From Phycicoccus avicenniae_A (GTDB lineage Bacteria > Actinomycetota > Actinomycetes > Actinomycetales > Dermatophilaceae), in contig NZ_JBNVZV010000003.1 of assembly GCF_050496545.1 (NCBI RefSeq), positions 124,001 through 188,000 on the forward strand: a DNA stretch of 64,000 bases, read 5' to 3'. The notes beneath the pieces were generated by a model. The model had not been told where the DNA came from and did not search any database. It worked only from the letters and a program-made list of their open reading frames with translations. The position numbers were made by a program, and so were the translations under genes. Below are positions 44,592 to 53,211 of the stretch, in pieces. The stretch's first letter is position 1, and every line of letters starts with the position of its first letter.

Positions 44592-45290
44592 TCAGACAGC
44601 CCGGGCCTCCTGGACCTCCTGGCCCGCCGGGAAGGCGGACAGCGCCCCGGCCCGGGCCAGCTGCCGGGTGAGCAGCCACCCGACCCCGCCCGCGATCACC
44701 GCGCCCGAGACGCCGAGCGCACCGAGGTAGGCGATCTTGTCGCGCAGGACGAGCTCGGCGTACCAGCCGCCGCCCCCCGCGACCGTGCCGAGCACCGGCA
44801 CGTCGGCCCACGAGGCCGGGAACTTCATGACCTCGAAGACCCACTCGAGCGGGGCCGAGAGCGCGCCGGCGAGGGCGGCGGCAGCCGGGCCCCACGCGCG
44901 GTAGCCGAGGAGGGCGAAGGCGAGCTCGGCGCCGAGGCCCTGGAGGACGCCGCTGACGAGCGTCGAGGCACCCCACTGCGTGCCGGGGAGCATCGAGACG
45001 AGCGCGGCGACGACCTCGCAGAAGAGGGCGGCGCCCGGCCGGCGCACGACGAGCCCGCCGACGACGCCGGCGAGGAACCAGGTGCCCGCGAAGAGCCCGG
45101 TGAGGGGGACGTACGCGACGGTGACGAGCTTGCTCAGGGGCTCGTAGGCGAAGGCCCAGCCCCAGAAGACGATGCCGAAGGCGGCACCGAGGAACGCGAT
45201 GGTGATGATGTCGACGGTGCGCCAGGACGCGAGGCGCCCGGTCGCCGTGACGGAGCGACGCGAGGGCGCGTCGGTGGTGGACGTGGCCAT
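44592..45290 (-). CDS. ECF transporter S component, YkoE-type (thiamine/HMP)
   Basis: 232 residues with about six membrane helices: TVDIITIAFLGAAFGIVFWGW near residue 25, LTGLFAGTWFLAGVVGGLVV, then GTQWGASTLVSGVLQGLGAELAFALLGY in the middle, which is the conserved core of YkoE. It is the substrate-binding subunit, likely for hydroxymethylpyrimidine or thiamine, because the transcript carries a TPP riboswitch and the fused ECF energising gene follows 4 bp later. ATG at 45290; between it and the riboswitch lies about 90 nt of leader. Confidence 0.88.
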   Translation of the reverse strand: MATSTTDAPSRRSVTATGRLASWRTVDIITIAFLGAAFGIVFWGWAFAYEPLSKLVTVAYVPLTGLFAGTWFLAGVVGGLVVRRPGAALFCEVVAALVSMLPGTQWGASTLVSGVLQGLGAELAFALLGYRAWGPAAAALAGALSAPLEWVFEVMKFPASWADVPVLGTVAGGGGWYAELVLRDKIAYLGALGVSGAVIAGGVGWLLTRQLARAGALSAFPAGQEVQEARAV

Positions 45291-45383
45291 GTCTGTGCTT
45301 CTCCCGTGGTCGGTGATGACCTCGGGGAGGCGTGACCCCACCGGCACGCGACCGCGGCGCGGCCGTGCGACGGTGGAGCACAC

Positions 45384-45482
45384 CTGAGATTCCCGACTTC
45401 CTCCACCGGTGCTAACCGGATCAGGTTCGAGGGTCTGCGGTCGGACCGCACTCTCAGCGCCTGGGCGCTCCCCTGTCGTTGG
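45384..45482 (-). ncRNA. TPP riboswitch (THI element)
   Basis: The minus strand has the conserved segments in order: ACAGGGGAGCGCC, GCTGAGAGTGCGG, ACCCTCGAACCTGATCCGG, TTAGCACCGG and TGGAGGAAGTCGGGAA. CTGAGA and ACCTGATC are the TPP-binding core. It controls the ECF genes downstream, presumably shutting expression when thiamine pyrophosphate is plentiful. Confidence 0.93.
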
Positions 45483-45570
45483 ACGTCCCGAGCATATCCC
45501 CGTCCGCACTAGAGTGGCGAGGACCGGTCGGGCAGTCGCCTGACCTGCGGATCCGTCGAGAGGTACGACC

Positions 45571-45849
45571 ATGGGAAAGCTCGCCTGGAAGATCCTCGGG
45601 ACCGGCGGGCCCATCCTCGCCGGGATCGTCGCCACCAAGCTCGTCAACATGGTCTGGGCCAAGGCCGGTCAGGACGAGATCAACCCGAAGAACCCCGACG
45701 CCCCGGCCGTCAAGGCCCTCGCGTACGCCGCCGTCATGGGCCTGGCCGTCGGCGCGGCGCGCACCCTCACCGAGCGCAAGGCCGCGCAGTACTACCGCAG
45801 CTCGGCCGGGCACCTGCCCACCGAGATCAAGGACCAGCCGGTCAGCTGA
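45571..45849 (+). CDS. DUF4235 membrane protein
   Basis: 92 residues. Two hydrophobic segments (about residues 5-27 and 50-68) and the family signature WKILGTGGPILAGIVATKLV near the start and RKAAQYYRSSAGHLP near the end identify DUF4235, a small actinobacterial membrane protein of unknown role. GAGAGG lies 7 nt before the ATG; a TAGAGT box about 60 nt upstream may be its promoter, divergent from that of the riboswitch transcript. Confidence 0.8.
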   Translation: MGKLAWKILGTGGPILAGIVATKLVNMVWAKAGQDEINPKNPDAPAVKALAYAAVMGLAVGAARTLTERKAAQYYRSSAGHLPTEIKDQPVS

Positions 45850-45947
45850 GCCGCGCCCGCCCGCGAGCCGCCGGGCACCGGGCCGGGCGGTCCAGCGCTG
45901 ACCGTGGCCCCGAGGACGCACCCTGTGCTCCCGGAGATGCGGTCGCC

Positions 45948-46052
45948 GCGACCGGGATCCCTGACCGCGCGACCACGATCCCTCCCCCGGCGACCGGGAT
46001 CCCTGACCGCGCGACCACGATCCCTCCCCTGGTGACCGGGATCCCTGTCGGA
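45948..46052. repeat. Five-copy 21-bp tandem repeat
   Basis: Units begin at 45948, 45969, 45990, 46011 and 46032, consensus GCGACCRSGATCCCT plus six variable bases. Alternating units are most alike, giving a 42-bp higher-order period. It fills the 279-bp gap between the convergent DUF4235 gene and hutI; nothing else is seen in this gap. Confidence 0.8.
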
Positions 46053-46128
46053 ACGACCGGGTCCCGGGCGCACACCCCTGCGACCTCGGGTCGTGGTCCC
46101 GGCGCGGCCAGGGCGGGAGCCGGCGCGG

Positions 46129-47340
46129 TCAGGCCAGCTCGAGGGTTCGGGCGACGGGCATCCCGGGCCGGTAGGCGAGGTGCTCGTGGCCGGGCGCCTC
46201 GAGCACGGCGAGGTCGGCCCTGGCCCCCACCGCCAGGTGGCCGACGTCCTCGCGCCGCAGCGCCCGCGCCCCACCCACGGTGGCCGCCACGAGCGCCTCG
46301 GCCGCGGTCATCCGCAGCTCACGCACGGCGAGGGCGATGACGAACGGCATCGACGCGGTGTTGCACGTGCCGGGGTTGCAGTCCGAGGCCAGCGCCACCG
46401 AGGCGCCGGCGTCGAGCAGGCGGCGGGCGTCCGGGTAGGGCATCCGGGTCGAGAACTCCACGCCCGGCAGCAGGGTGGCCGCGGTGGTGTCGGCTGCCCC
46501 GGCGAGCGCCTCGACGTCGGCGTCGTCGAGGAACGTGCAGTGGTCGACGGAGGCCGCGCCCAGCTCGACGGCCAGCCGCGCGCCCGGACCGGGCCCCAGC
46601 TGGTTGCCGTGGACCCGCAGCCCGAGCCCGGCATCGCGCCCCGCGACGAGGACGCGGCGCGCCTCCTCCCCCGTGAAGGCGTGCGGGCTGTTCGGCTCGC
46701 AGAAGACGTCGACCCAGCGGGCGTGCGAAGCACAGGCGGCGAGCATCGGGCCGGTGACGAGGTCGAGGTAGCCGGCGCGGTCCCCGCGGGCCTCGGGCGG
46801 CACGACGTGGGCACCGAGGAAGGTCGTCTCCGGGGTGACCTCGGCGGCCAGGCGCAGCGAGCGCGCCTCGTCCTCGACGGTCAGCCCGTACCCGCCCTTC
46901 ACCTCGAGCGTCGTCGTGCCCAGCGCACGCGCCTCGGCGACGCGGGCGGCGAGGAGGGCACGGAGCTCGTCGTCGGTCGCGTCCCGGGTGGCCGCCACGG
47001 AGACGCCGATGCCCCCGCCGTCGTAGGGGGTTCCCGCCATCCGGGCGGTGAACTCCGCGGACCGGTCGCCCGCGAACACGAGGTGCGAGTGGCTGTCGAC
47101 GAACCCGGGGACGACGGCGCGGCCGCCCACGTCGGTGGCCCGGTCGGCGGAGGGAGCCCGGTCGGCCGGCCCGACCCACGCGACGCGGCCGTCCTCGACG
47201 ACGAGCGCGGCGTCGGTGAGCACCCCGAGGCGTTCCTCGGCCGGCACCGAGCGGTCGGCGACCGGCAGGTCACCGTCGGGCCCGGCGCACGTGACGAGCC
47301 GGCCGATACCCGTGACGAGCTGCGCCGCACCGCCACTCAT
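46129..47340 (-). CDS. hutI: Imidazolonepropionase
   Basis: 403 residues. Third step of histidine degradation: imidazolone-5-propionate to N-formimino-glutamate, a Zn/Fe amidohydrolase. Seen: metal ligands in VDSHSHLVFAGDR (His 84 and 86), the substrate motif GGGIGVSVAATRDA, KGGYGLTVEDEARSLR, metal-binding His in LRVHGNQLGPG and VDHCTFL, and the catalytic Asp in ALASDCNPGTCN. Its ATG overlaps the hutF stop by 4 nt (ATGA), so the two are translationally coupled, and the unit begins with the M20 amidohydrolase at 49912. Confidence 0.95.
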   Translation of the reverse strand: MSGGAAQLVTGIGRLVTCAGPDGDLPVADRSVPAEERLGVLTDAALVVEDGRVAWVGPADRAPSADRATDVGGRAVVPGFVDSHSHLVFAGDRSAEFTARMAGTPYDGGGIGVSVAATRDATDDELRALLAARVAEARALGTTTLEVKGGYGLTVEDEARSLRLAAEVTPETTFLGAHVVPPEARGDRAGYLDLVTGPMLAACASHARWVDVFCEPNSPHAFTGEEARRVLVAGRDAGLGLRVHGNQLGPGPGARLAVELGAASVDHCTFLDDADVEALAGAADTTAATLLPGVEFSTRMPYPDARRLLDAGASVALASDCNPGTCNTASMPFVIALAVRELRMTAAEALVAATVGGARALRREDVGHLAVGARADLAVLEAPGHEHLAYRPGMPVARTLELA

Positions 47341-48662
47341 CGGCGGACCGCCGTGATCGCCTCGGAGAGAAGCCGCCCGACGTCACCCAGACGGTGAACG
47401 CCTGCACTGACGACGTGCTCGCCCGCGACGACGACGTCGGTGACGTCGGCCGAGGTCGCGGCGTAGAGCACCTGGTCGAGGGAGCAGCCCGCGGTGCGCG
47501 GGCTGTCGGTGCGGACGGCGACGAGGTCGGCGACGTGGTTGCCGGCGATGAGACCACCGTCCGGCCAGCCGAGCGAGTGGTAGCCGTCGAGGGTGGCCAT
47601 CGCGAGGAGGTCCGCCGGCGCGAACCGGCCGCGCTCGAGGCTGACGAGGCGTTCGTGCATCTCCACCCCGCGCACCTCCTCGAACGGGTCGACGACGGCG
47701 TGCTGGTCCGAGCCGACCGCGAGCCGCGCCCCCGCGTCGGCGAGCGCGCGGGCCGGGCCGATGCCGTCCGCGAGGTCGCGCTCGGTCGTGGGGCAGAAGA
47801 CCGCACAGGCACCGGACCCGCCGAGCAGCGCGACGTCGTCGTCGGTGAGGTGCGTGGCGTGGACGAGCGAGGTGGTCCCCGTGAGCAGGCCCTCGTCGGC
47901 GAGGAGGCGGGCCGGGGTGCGGCCGTAGAAGGACTCGCAGGCGAGGTTCTCGCCCGGCTGCTCGGACATGTGGGCGTGCAGCGGCCACAGCTCGCGGACG
48001 GCGGCGTCACCGACGACGGCCAGGTCGTCCAGCGGCACGGCGCGCACCGAGTGCACGGCGGCCCCGACCCGCCAGCCCTCCCCCGGGCGCAGGGCGCTGA
48101 CCCGCTCGATCCAGCCCTCGGCCGAGCCGTCCGAGAACCGCTGCTGCACGGCGTCGAGGGGCACGTGCCCACCCCCGGTCAGGCCGCCGGCGAGGTAGAC
48201 GGTGTCGAGGAGGGTCAGCCGGATGCCCGCCGCCGCCGCTGCCTCGACGAGCGCGACGCCCATCGCGTTGGGGTCGTCGTAGGGGGTCCCGTCCGGGCCG
48301 TGGTGGAGGTAGTGGAACTCCCCGACCGCCGTGTAGCCGGCCAGCACCATCTCGGCGAAGACGGCCGTGGCCAGGCGGCGGTAGGAGTCGGGGTCGAGCC
48401 GGCGCGCGAGGGCGTACATCCCCTCGCGCCAGGTCCAGAAGTTGCCCTCCTCGCCGTGCGTGCGGCCGCGCAGCGCCCGGTGGAAGGCATGGCTGTGGGC
48501 GTTGGCCAGGCCGGGGAGGACGAGCCCGTGGAGGACGACGTCCCCGGGCTCCATCGGCTGGTCGCCGACGACCTCGAGGATGCGGCCGCGCTCCGTGACG
48601 ACCCGGACGTGGCGCCGCGCACCCCCGGGGAGCACCGCGTGCTCGCACCAGTACGTGGTCAT
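47337..48662 (-). CDS. hutF: Formimidoylglutamate deiminase
   Basis: 441 residues. Deiminates N-formimino-L-glutamate to N-formyl-glutamate and ammonia, the two-step branch of histidine breakdown. Seen: metal motif NAHSHAFHRAL (His 56 and 58), GEFHYLHHGPDG, an AHMSEQPGE strand with the metal His, TTSLVHATHLTDDDVALL, and the Asp of VGSDQHAVVDPFEEVRGVE. Overlaps its neighbours by 4 nt on both sides. Presence of HutF rather than HutE implies a separate deformylase (HutG role) is needed; the adjacent M20 amidohydrolase is the candidate. Confidence 0.93.
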   Translation of the reverse strand: MTTYWCEHAVLPGGARRHVRVVTERGRILEVVGDQPMEPGDVVLHGLVLPGLANAHSHAFHRALRGRTHGEEGNFWTWREGMYALARRLDPDSYRRLATAVFAEMVLAGYTAVGEFHYLHHGPDGTPYDDPNAMGVALVEAAAAAGIRLTLLDTVYLAGGLTGGGHVPLDAVQQRFSDGSAEGWIERVSALRPGEGWRVGAAVHSVRAVPLDDLAVVGDAAVRELWPLHAHMSEQPGENLACESFYGRTPARLLADEGLLTGTTSLVHATHLTDDDVALLGGSGACAVFCPTTERDLADGIGPARALADAGARLAVGSDQHAVVDPFEEVRGVEMHERLVSLERGRFAPADLLAMATLDGYHSLGWPDGGLIAGNHVADLVAVRTDSPRTAGCSLDQVLYAATSADVTDVVVAGEHVVSAGVHRLGDVGRLLSEAITAVRR

Positions 48663-49912
48663 GCAGCAGTCGGTCCCGCGAGGTCGGTGACGACGTCGGC
48701 GAGCGCGGCGACGCCGCTGAGGCAGTCATCGGCCGCTGCCCACTCGTCGGGGCTGTGGCTGACGCCGGTCGGGTTGCGCACGAACAACATCGCGGTGCGC
48801 ACGCCGGCGTTGGCGAGGATGCCCGCGTCGTGGCCGGCACCCGTGCCGATGACCGGGATCCCGCCGAGCAGCGTCGACAGCCTCCGCACGAGGAGGGGGT
48901 CGAAGTCGGTGGTGGGCGTCCACGACTCCTCGGTGACGAGCGCGTCGAAGTCGGCGACCACGTCGCGCACGTCGGCGACGACGCGGCGCACGGCGTGGGC
49001 GTCGGTGCCGCGGGCGTCGAGCCAGGCGGTGGCACAGCTGGCGACGGCGTTGACGCCGCCCGGGACGACCTCGACCTTGCCGATCGTCGCGAGGCAGCCG
49101 TGCTCCTCGGCGGACCGGCGGGCCGAGATGATGGCCGCGGCCAGGCCCAGCATCGCGTCCTCGCGGTCGTCGAGGGCCGTCGTGCCGGCGTGGTTGGCCT
49201 CCCCCGGCACGTCGATGCGCCAGCGGCCGTGCGGCCAGATGTCGCTGCCGACCCCGACCGGCCGGTCCAGGAGGTCCAGGGCCCGGCCCTGCTCGACGTG
49301 GAGCTCGACGAACGTGCCGACCCGGGCGAGGGTCTCGTCGTCGCGGCCCAGGTGGCGCGGGTCGCCGCCCGAGAGCTCGATCGCCTCGGCCATCGTCACG
49401 CCGTCGAGGTCCTTGAGGCCGCGGGCGCGGTCGGCGGACATCGCCCCGGTGATGACGCGCGACCCGGCGCAGGCGACGCCGAACCGGGATCCCTCCTCGT
49501 CACCGAAGTTCACGACGCCGATGGGCCGGTCGGGACGGAAGCCCTTCGCGCGCAGGGCGTCGACGGCGGCCAGCGCGCTGACGACGCCGAGCGGGCCGTC
49601 GAAGGCCCCGCCGTCGGGCACCGAGTCGAGGTGGGAGCCGACGACGACCCCGGGCGTGCCGGCGGCGGCCGCGGCGTCGGGGTCGCCCCACCACGCCCAC
49701 TGGTTGCCCATGCGGTCGGTCGTCAGGTCCAGGCCGCGGGCCGCGCACTCGCCGGCGAACCACTCGCGCAGGTCGTGGTCGGTCCGGGTCCAGGCATACC
49801 GGCGGTAGCCCCCCGTGGTGGCGTCGAGCCCCAGCGGTTCGAGGTCCTGCCACATCCTCCGGAAGGCCAGCGTCGCCCCGTCGGGGACCTGCCTGCTGGA
49901 CATGTCGACCAT
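48659..49912 (-). CDS. M20 amidohydrolase (allantoate/N-carbamoyl type), hut-linked
   Basis: 417 residues. Matches the allantoate amidohydrolase / N-carbamoyl-L-amino acid hydrolase family of dinuclear metal enzymes: metal His and Asp in VVGSHLDSVPDGGAFDG (H94, D105), EE of VVNFGDEEGSRFG (E140, E141), a second metal His in FVELHVEQGRAL, and GTGAGHDAGILAN with the C-terminal metal His. First gene of a coupled operon with hutF and hutI (4-nt overlaps), so it most likely does the N-formylglutamate deformylase step that HutF requires, rather than allantoate breakdown; this is inference from context. ATG 49912 or the ATG three codons later are equally possible; no clear ribosome site. The hut operator lies 46 bp upstream. 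Confidence 0.85.
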   Translation of the reverse strand: MVDMSSRQVPDGATLAFRRMWQDLEPLGLDATTGGYRRYAWTRTDHDLREWFAGECAARGLDLTTDRMGNQWAWWGDPDAAAAAGTPGVVVGSHLDSVPDGGAFDGPLGVVSALAAVDALRAKGFRPDRPIGVVNFGDEEGSRFGVACAGSRVITGAMSADRARGLKDLDGVTMAEAIELSGGDPRHLGRDDETLARVGTFVELHVEQGRALDLLDRPVGVGSDIWPHGRWRIDVPGEANHAGTTALDDREDAMLGLAAAIISARRSAEEHGCLATIGKVEVVPGGVNAVASCATAWLDARGTDAHAVRRVVADVRDVVADFDALVTEESWTPTTDFDPLLVRRLSTLLGGIPVIGTGAGHDAGILANAGVRTAMLFVRNPTGVSHSPDEWAAADDCLSGVAALADVVTDLAGPTAA

Positions 49913-49957
49913 TGGACCAAGCCGGACGGGCTGGTGGGGGCGGAGGGACGAGCGATT

Positions 49958-49973
49958 GTCTCGCCGGGGAGAC
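49958..49973. promoter_or_regulatory. Hut operator candidate, site 1
   Basis: GTCTCGCCGGGGAGAC, a palindrome with GTCTC/GAGAC arms, 46 bp upstream of the amidohydrolase-hutF-hutI operon. 12 of 16 positions match the hutH site, including all arm bases. Confidence 0.5.
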
Positions 49974-49997
49974 GATGTCGGTGAACGGTTGTCGCCC

Positions 49998-50003
49998 TAG
50001 GCT
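49998..50003 (+). promoter_or_regulatory. -10 box of the YbaK-like gene (leaderless)
   Basis: TAGGCT followed by 7 nt and the ATG at 50011, no ribosome binding site. Confidence 0.5.
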
Positions 50004-50010
50004 GACGGCC

Positions 50011-50490
50011 ATGGACGACGGAGCCGACCGGGCCCGCGCGGCACTCGCCGCCTCGGGGCTGGCCCACGAGATCACGAGCCACGGACGGGTGGGGTCCCTC
50101 GAGGAGGCGGCCCGCCTCCGGGGCGTCGAGCCGGCGGGCATCGTCAAGACCCTCGTGGTGCGCCGCGGCGAGGACGACCACCTCTTCGTCCTCGTGCCCG
50201 GCGACCGCGAGATCTCCTGGCCCAAGCTGCGCGCGCACCTCGGGGTGAACCGGCTCTCGATGCCTCCGGCCGACGTCGCCCGGGACGTCACCGGCTACGA
50301 GCGCGGCACCATCACGCCGTTCGGGTCGCTGCGGGCGCTGCCCGTCGTCGCCGACGCCACGCTCACCGGCCGGACGGTCTCGATCGGGGCCGGCGCCCAC
50401 GGGGTGGCGGCCACGGTGGGGGCCGACGCCCTCGTCGCGGCCCTCGACGCCGAGGTCGCCGACGTCACCGACCCCGTCACCCCCCGCTGA
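50011..50490 (+). CDS. YbaK/EbsC-type aminoacyl-tRNA deacylase
   Basis: 159 residues. YbaK/ProX-like editing domain that hydrolyses mischarged aminoacyl-tRNA (typically Ala- or Cys-tRNA(Pro)). Seen: the conserved Lys in GIVKTLVVRR near residue 46, the VLVPGDREISWPKL segment near residue 68, GYERGTITPFGS (the G-x-x-x-P-F-G loop) near residue 96, and VSIGAGAHGVAAT. Tip substrate cannot be read from sequence. Head-to-head with the hut amidohydrolase; the TAGGCT box at 49998 supports this start over the longer frame. Ends before a strong convergent hairpin. Confidence 0.85.
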   Translation: MDDGADRARAALAASGLAHEITSHGRVGSLEEAARLRGVEPAGIVKTLVVRRGEDDHLFVLVPGDREISWPKLRAHLGVNRLSMPPADVARDVTGYERGTITPFGSLRALPVVADATLTGRTVSIGAGAHGVAATVGADALVAALDAEVADVTDPVTPR

Positions 50491-50514
50491 CCCGGGGCCA
50501 CACCACCCGACTTC

Positions 50515-50573
50515 TTGCGCATCCGCCACCTCGCGGAGGCCGATTCGGGCCCTCCGAGGTGGCGGATGCGCAA
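50515..50573. terminator. Bidirectional hairpin between the YbaK-like gene and hutU
   Basis: 19-bp perfect arms TTGCGCATCCGCCACCTCG (50515-50533) and complement (50555-50573), with an inner GGAGG/CCTCC pairing. Between convergent genes; no U-tract. Confidence 0.7.
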
Positions 50574-50590
50574 TCAGTGGGCTCGGGGGG

Positions 50591-52249
<1,659 letters not shown>

Positions 52250-52324
52250 GTCGGTCTCCTTCGTCGCGTTCCCCCCACTGTCGCGGCGCCGGGGGCGCGG
52301 CAGGAGGGGGCATCGGCCGTCGGC

Positions 52325-52340
52325 GTCTGGCATCCGAGAC
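52325..52340. promoter_or_regulatory. Hut operator candidate, site 2
   Basis: GTCTGGCATCCGAGAC, 76 bp upstream of hutU. 14 of 16 positions match the hutH site. Confidence 0.5.
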
Positions 52341-52366
52341 GTGGCCGGGTGTCCTGCGTCGTGCCG

Positions 52367-52383
52367 GTTGCCGGAACGGCAAC
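52367..52383. promoter_or_regulatory. Inverted repeat between hutU and methyltransferase gene
   Basis: GTTGCCG-GAA-CGGCAAC, perfect 7-bp arms around a 3-bp spacer, about 43 bp before the methyltransferase start. This form resembles operators of IclR-type regulators, but which gene it would control is unclear. Confidence 0.3.
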
Positions 52384-52425
52384 GGGATGCCCACGCGCAG
52401 CACCCCGGCGGAGCACACTCGGGGC

Positions 52426-53118
52426 ATGAGTACGCACGATGCCGGCCACGCCGCGGGCCACGACCACCAGCACGGCTCCGGGACGCCCCTCCGGCACGAG
52501 CACGGGTACGCCCTGCGCGACGACGAGTCCGTGTGGGACGCCCGCTACTCCGAGACCGACCGCATCTGGAGCGGCGAGCCGAACCACGGGCTCACCGTCG
52601 AGGCGGCAGCCCTGGTGCCCGGCCGCGCGCTAGACGTCGGGTGCGGCGAGGGTGCGGACGCGGTCTGGCTCGCCACCCGCGGATGGAGCGTGACGGCCAT
52701 CGATCCCTCGGGCGTCGCGCTCGAGCGGGCGCGCAGGGCGGCCGGCGAGCGCCGGGTCGAGGTGACGTGGCTCCGGGGTGGACTCGGCGAGGTCGAGCTG
52801 CCGGATGCCGGCTTCGACCTCGTCTCGGTCTTCTACCCGGCGATCTCCCTCGACATCGACCCCGTGGCGCAGCTCGCCGCGCTCGTCGCGCCGGGCGGCA
52901 CGCTGCTCGTCGTGCACCACGCCGACGTCGACCGCGAGCGGGCCATCGCCCACGGGTTCGACCCGGACACGCTGCTGGCACCGAAGGACGTCGCGGCGGG
53001 GCTGCGGGAGGCCGACGGGTGGGAGGTGCTCGAGGAGCGCCGGCCGCGGCTCATCAGCGGCGGCGCCGGCGCGCACCACGCCGACGACCTCGTGGTCCGC
53101 GCCACCCGCACCGCCTGA
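52426..53118 (+). CDS. Class I SAM-dependent methyltransferase
   Basis: 230 residues. A His-rich N-terminus (THDAGHAAGHDHQHG) of unknown role precedes the WDARYSETDRIWSGEPN segment near residue 40. The SAM motif I ALDVGCGEGADAVWLA is near residue 66, acidic AIDPSGVALERAR at motif II, and AALVAPGGTLLVVHH at motif IV/post. This is the TehB/thiopurine-like group of small-molecule methyltransferases that often act on heavy-metal or metalloid oxyanions or thiols; substrate unknown. The ATG at 52426 is preceded by a weak CACACT box. It ends 19 bp before the inverted repeat at 53138. Confidence 0.8.
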   Translation: MSTHDAGHAAGHDHQHGSGTPLRHEHGYALRDDESVWDARYSETDRIWSGEPNHGLTVEAAALVPGRALDVGCGEGADAVWLATRGWSVTAIDPSGVALERARRAAGERRVEVTWLRGGLGEVELPDAGFDLVSVFYPAISLDIDPVAQLAALVAPGGTLLVVHHADVDRERAIAHGFDPDTLLAPKDVAAGLREADGWEVLEERRPRLISGGAGAHHADDLVVRATRTA

Positions 53119-53137
53119 CGCCACTCCGGCCCTCCTC

Positions 53138-53190
53138 CGGAACGTGGGTGACAACCTTCGCCATACCGAAGGGTTTCACCCACGTTCGCG
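53138..53190. terminator. Long inverted repeat, GAACGTGGGTGA family (copy 3)
   Basis: Arms 53138-53160 and 53167-53190 pair almost fully. The outer arm GAACGTGGGTGA matches copies at 11399 and 12648. Between convergent methyltransferase and hutH genes. Confidence 0.65.
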
Positions 53191-53211
53191 ATGTGGGAGC
53201 GGTCTCGGGGG

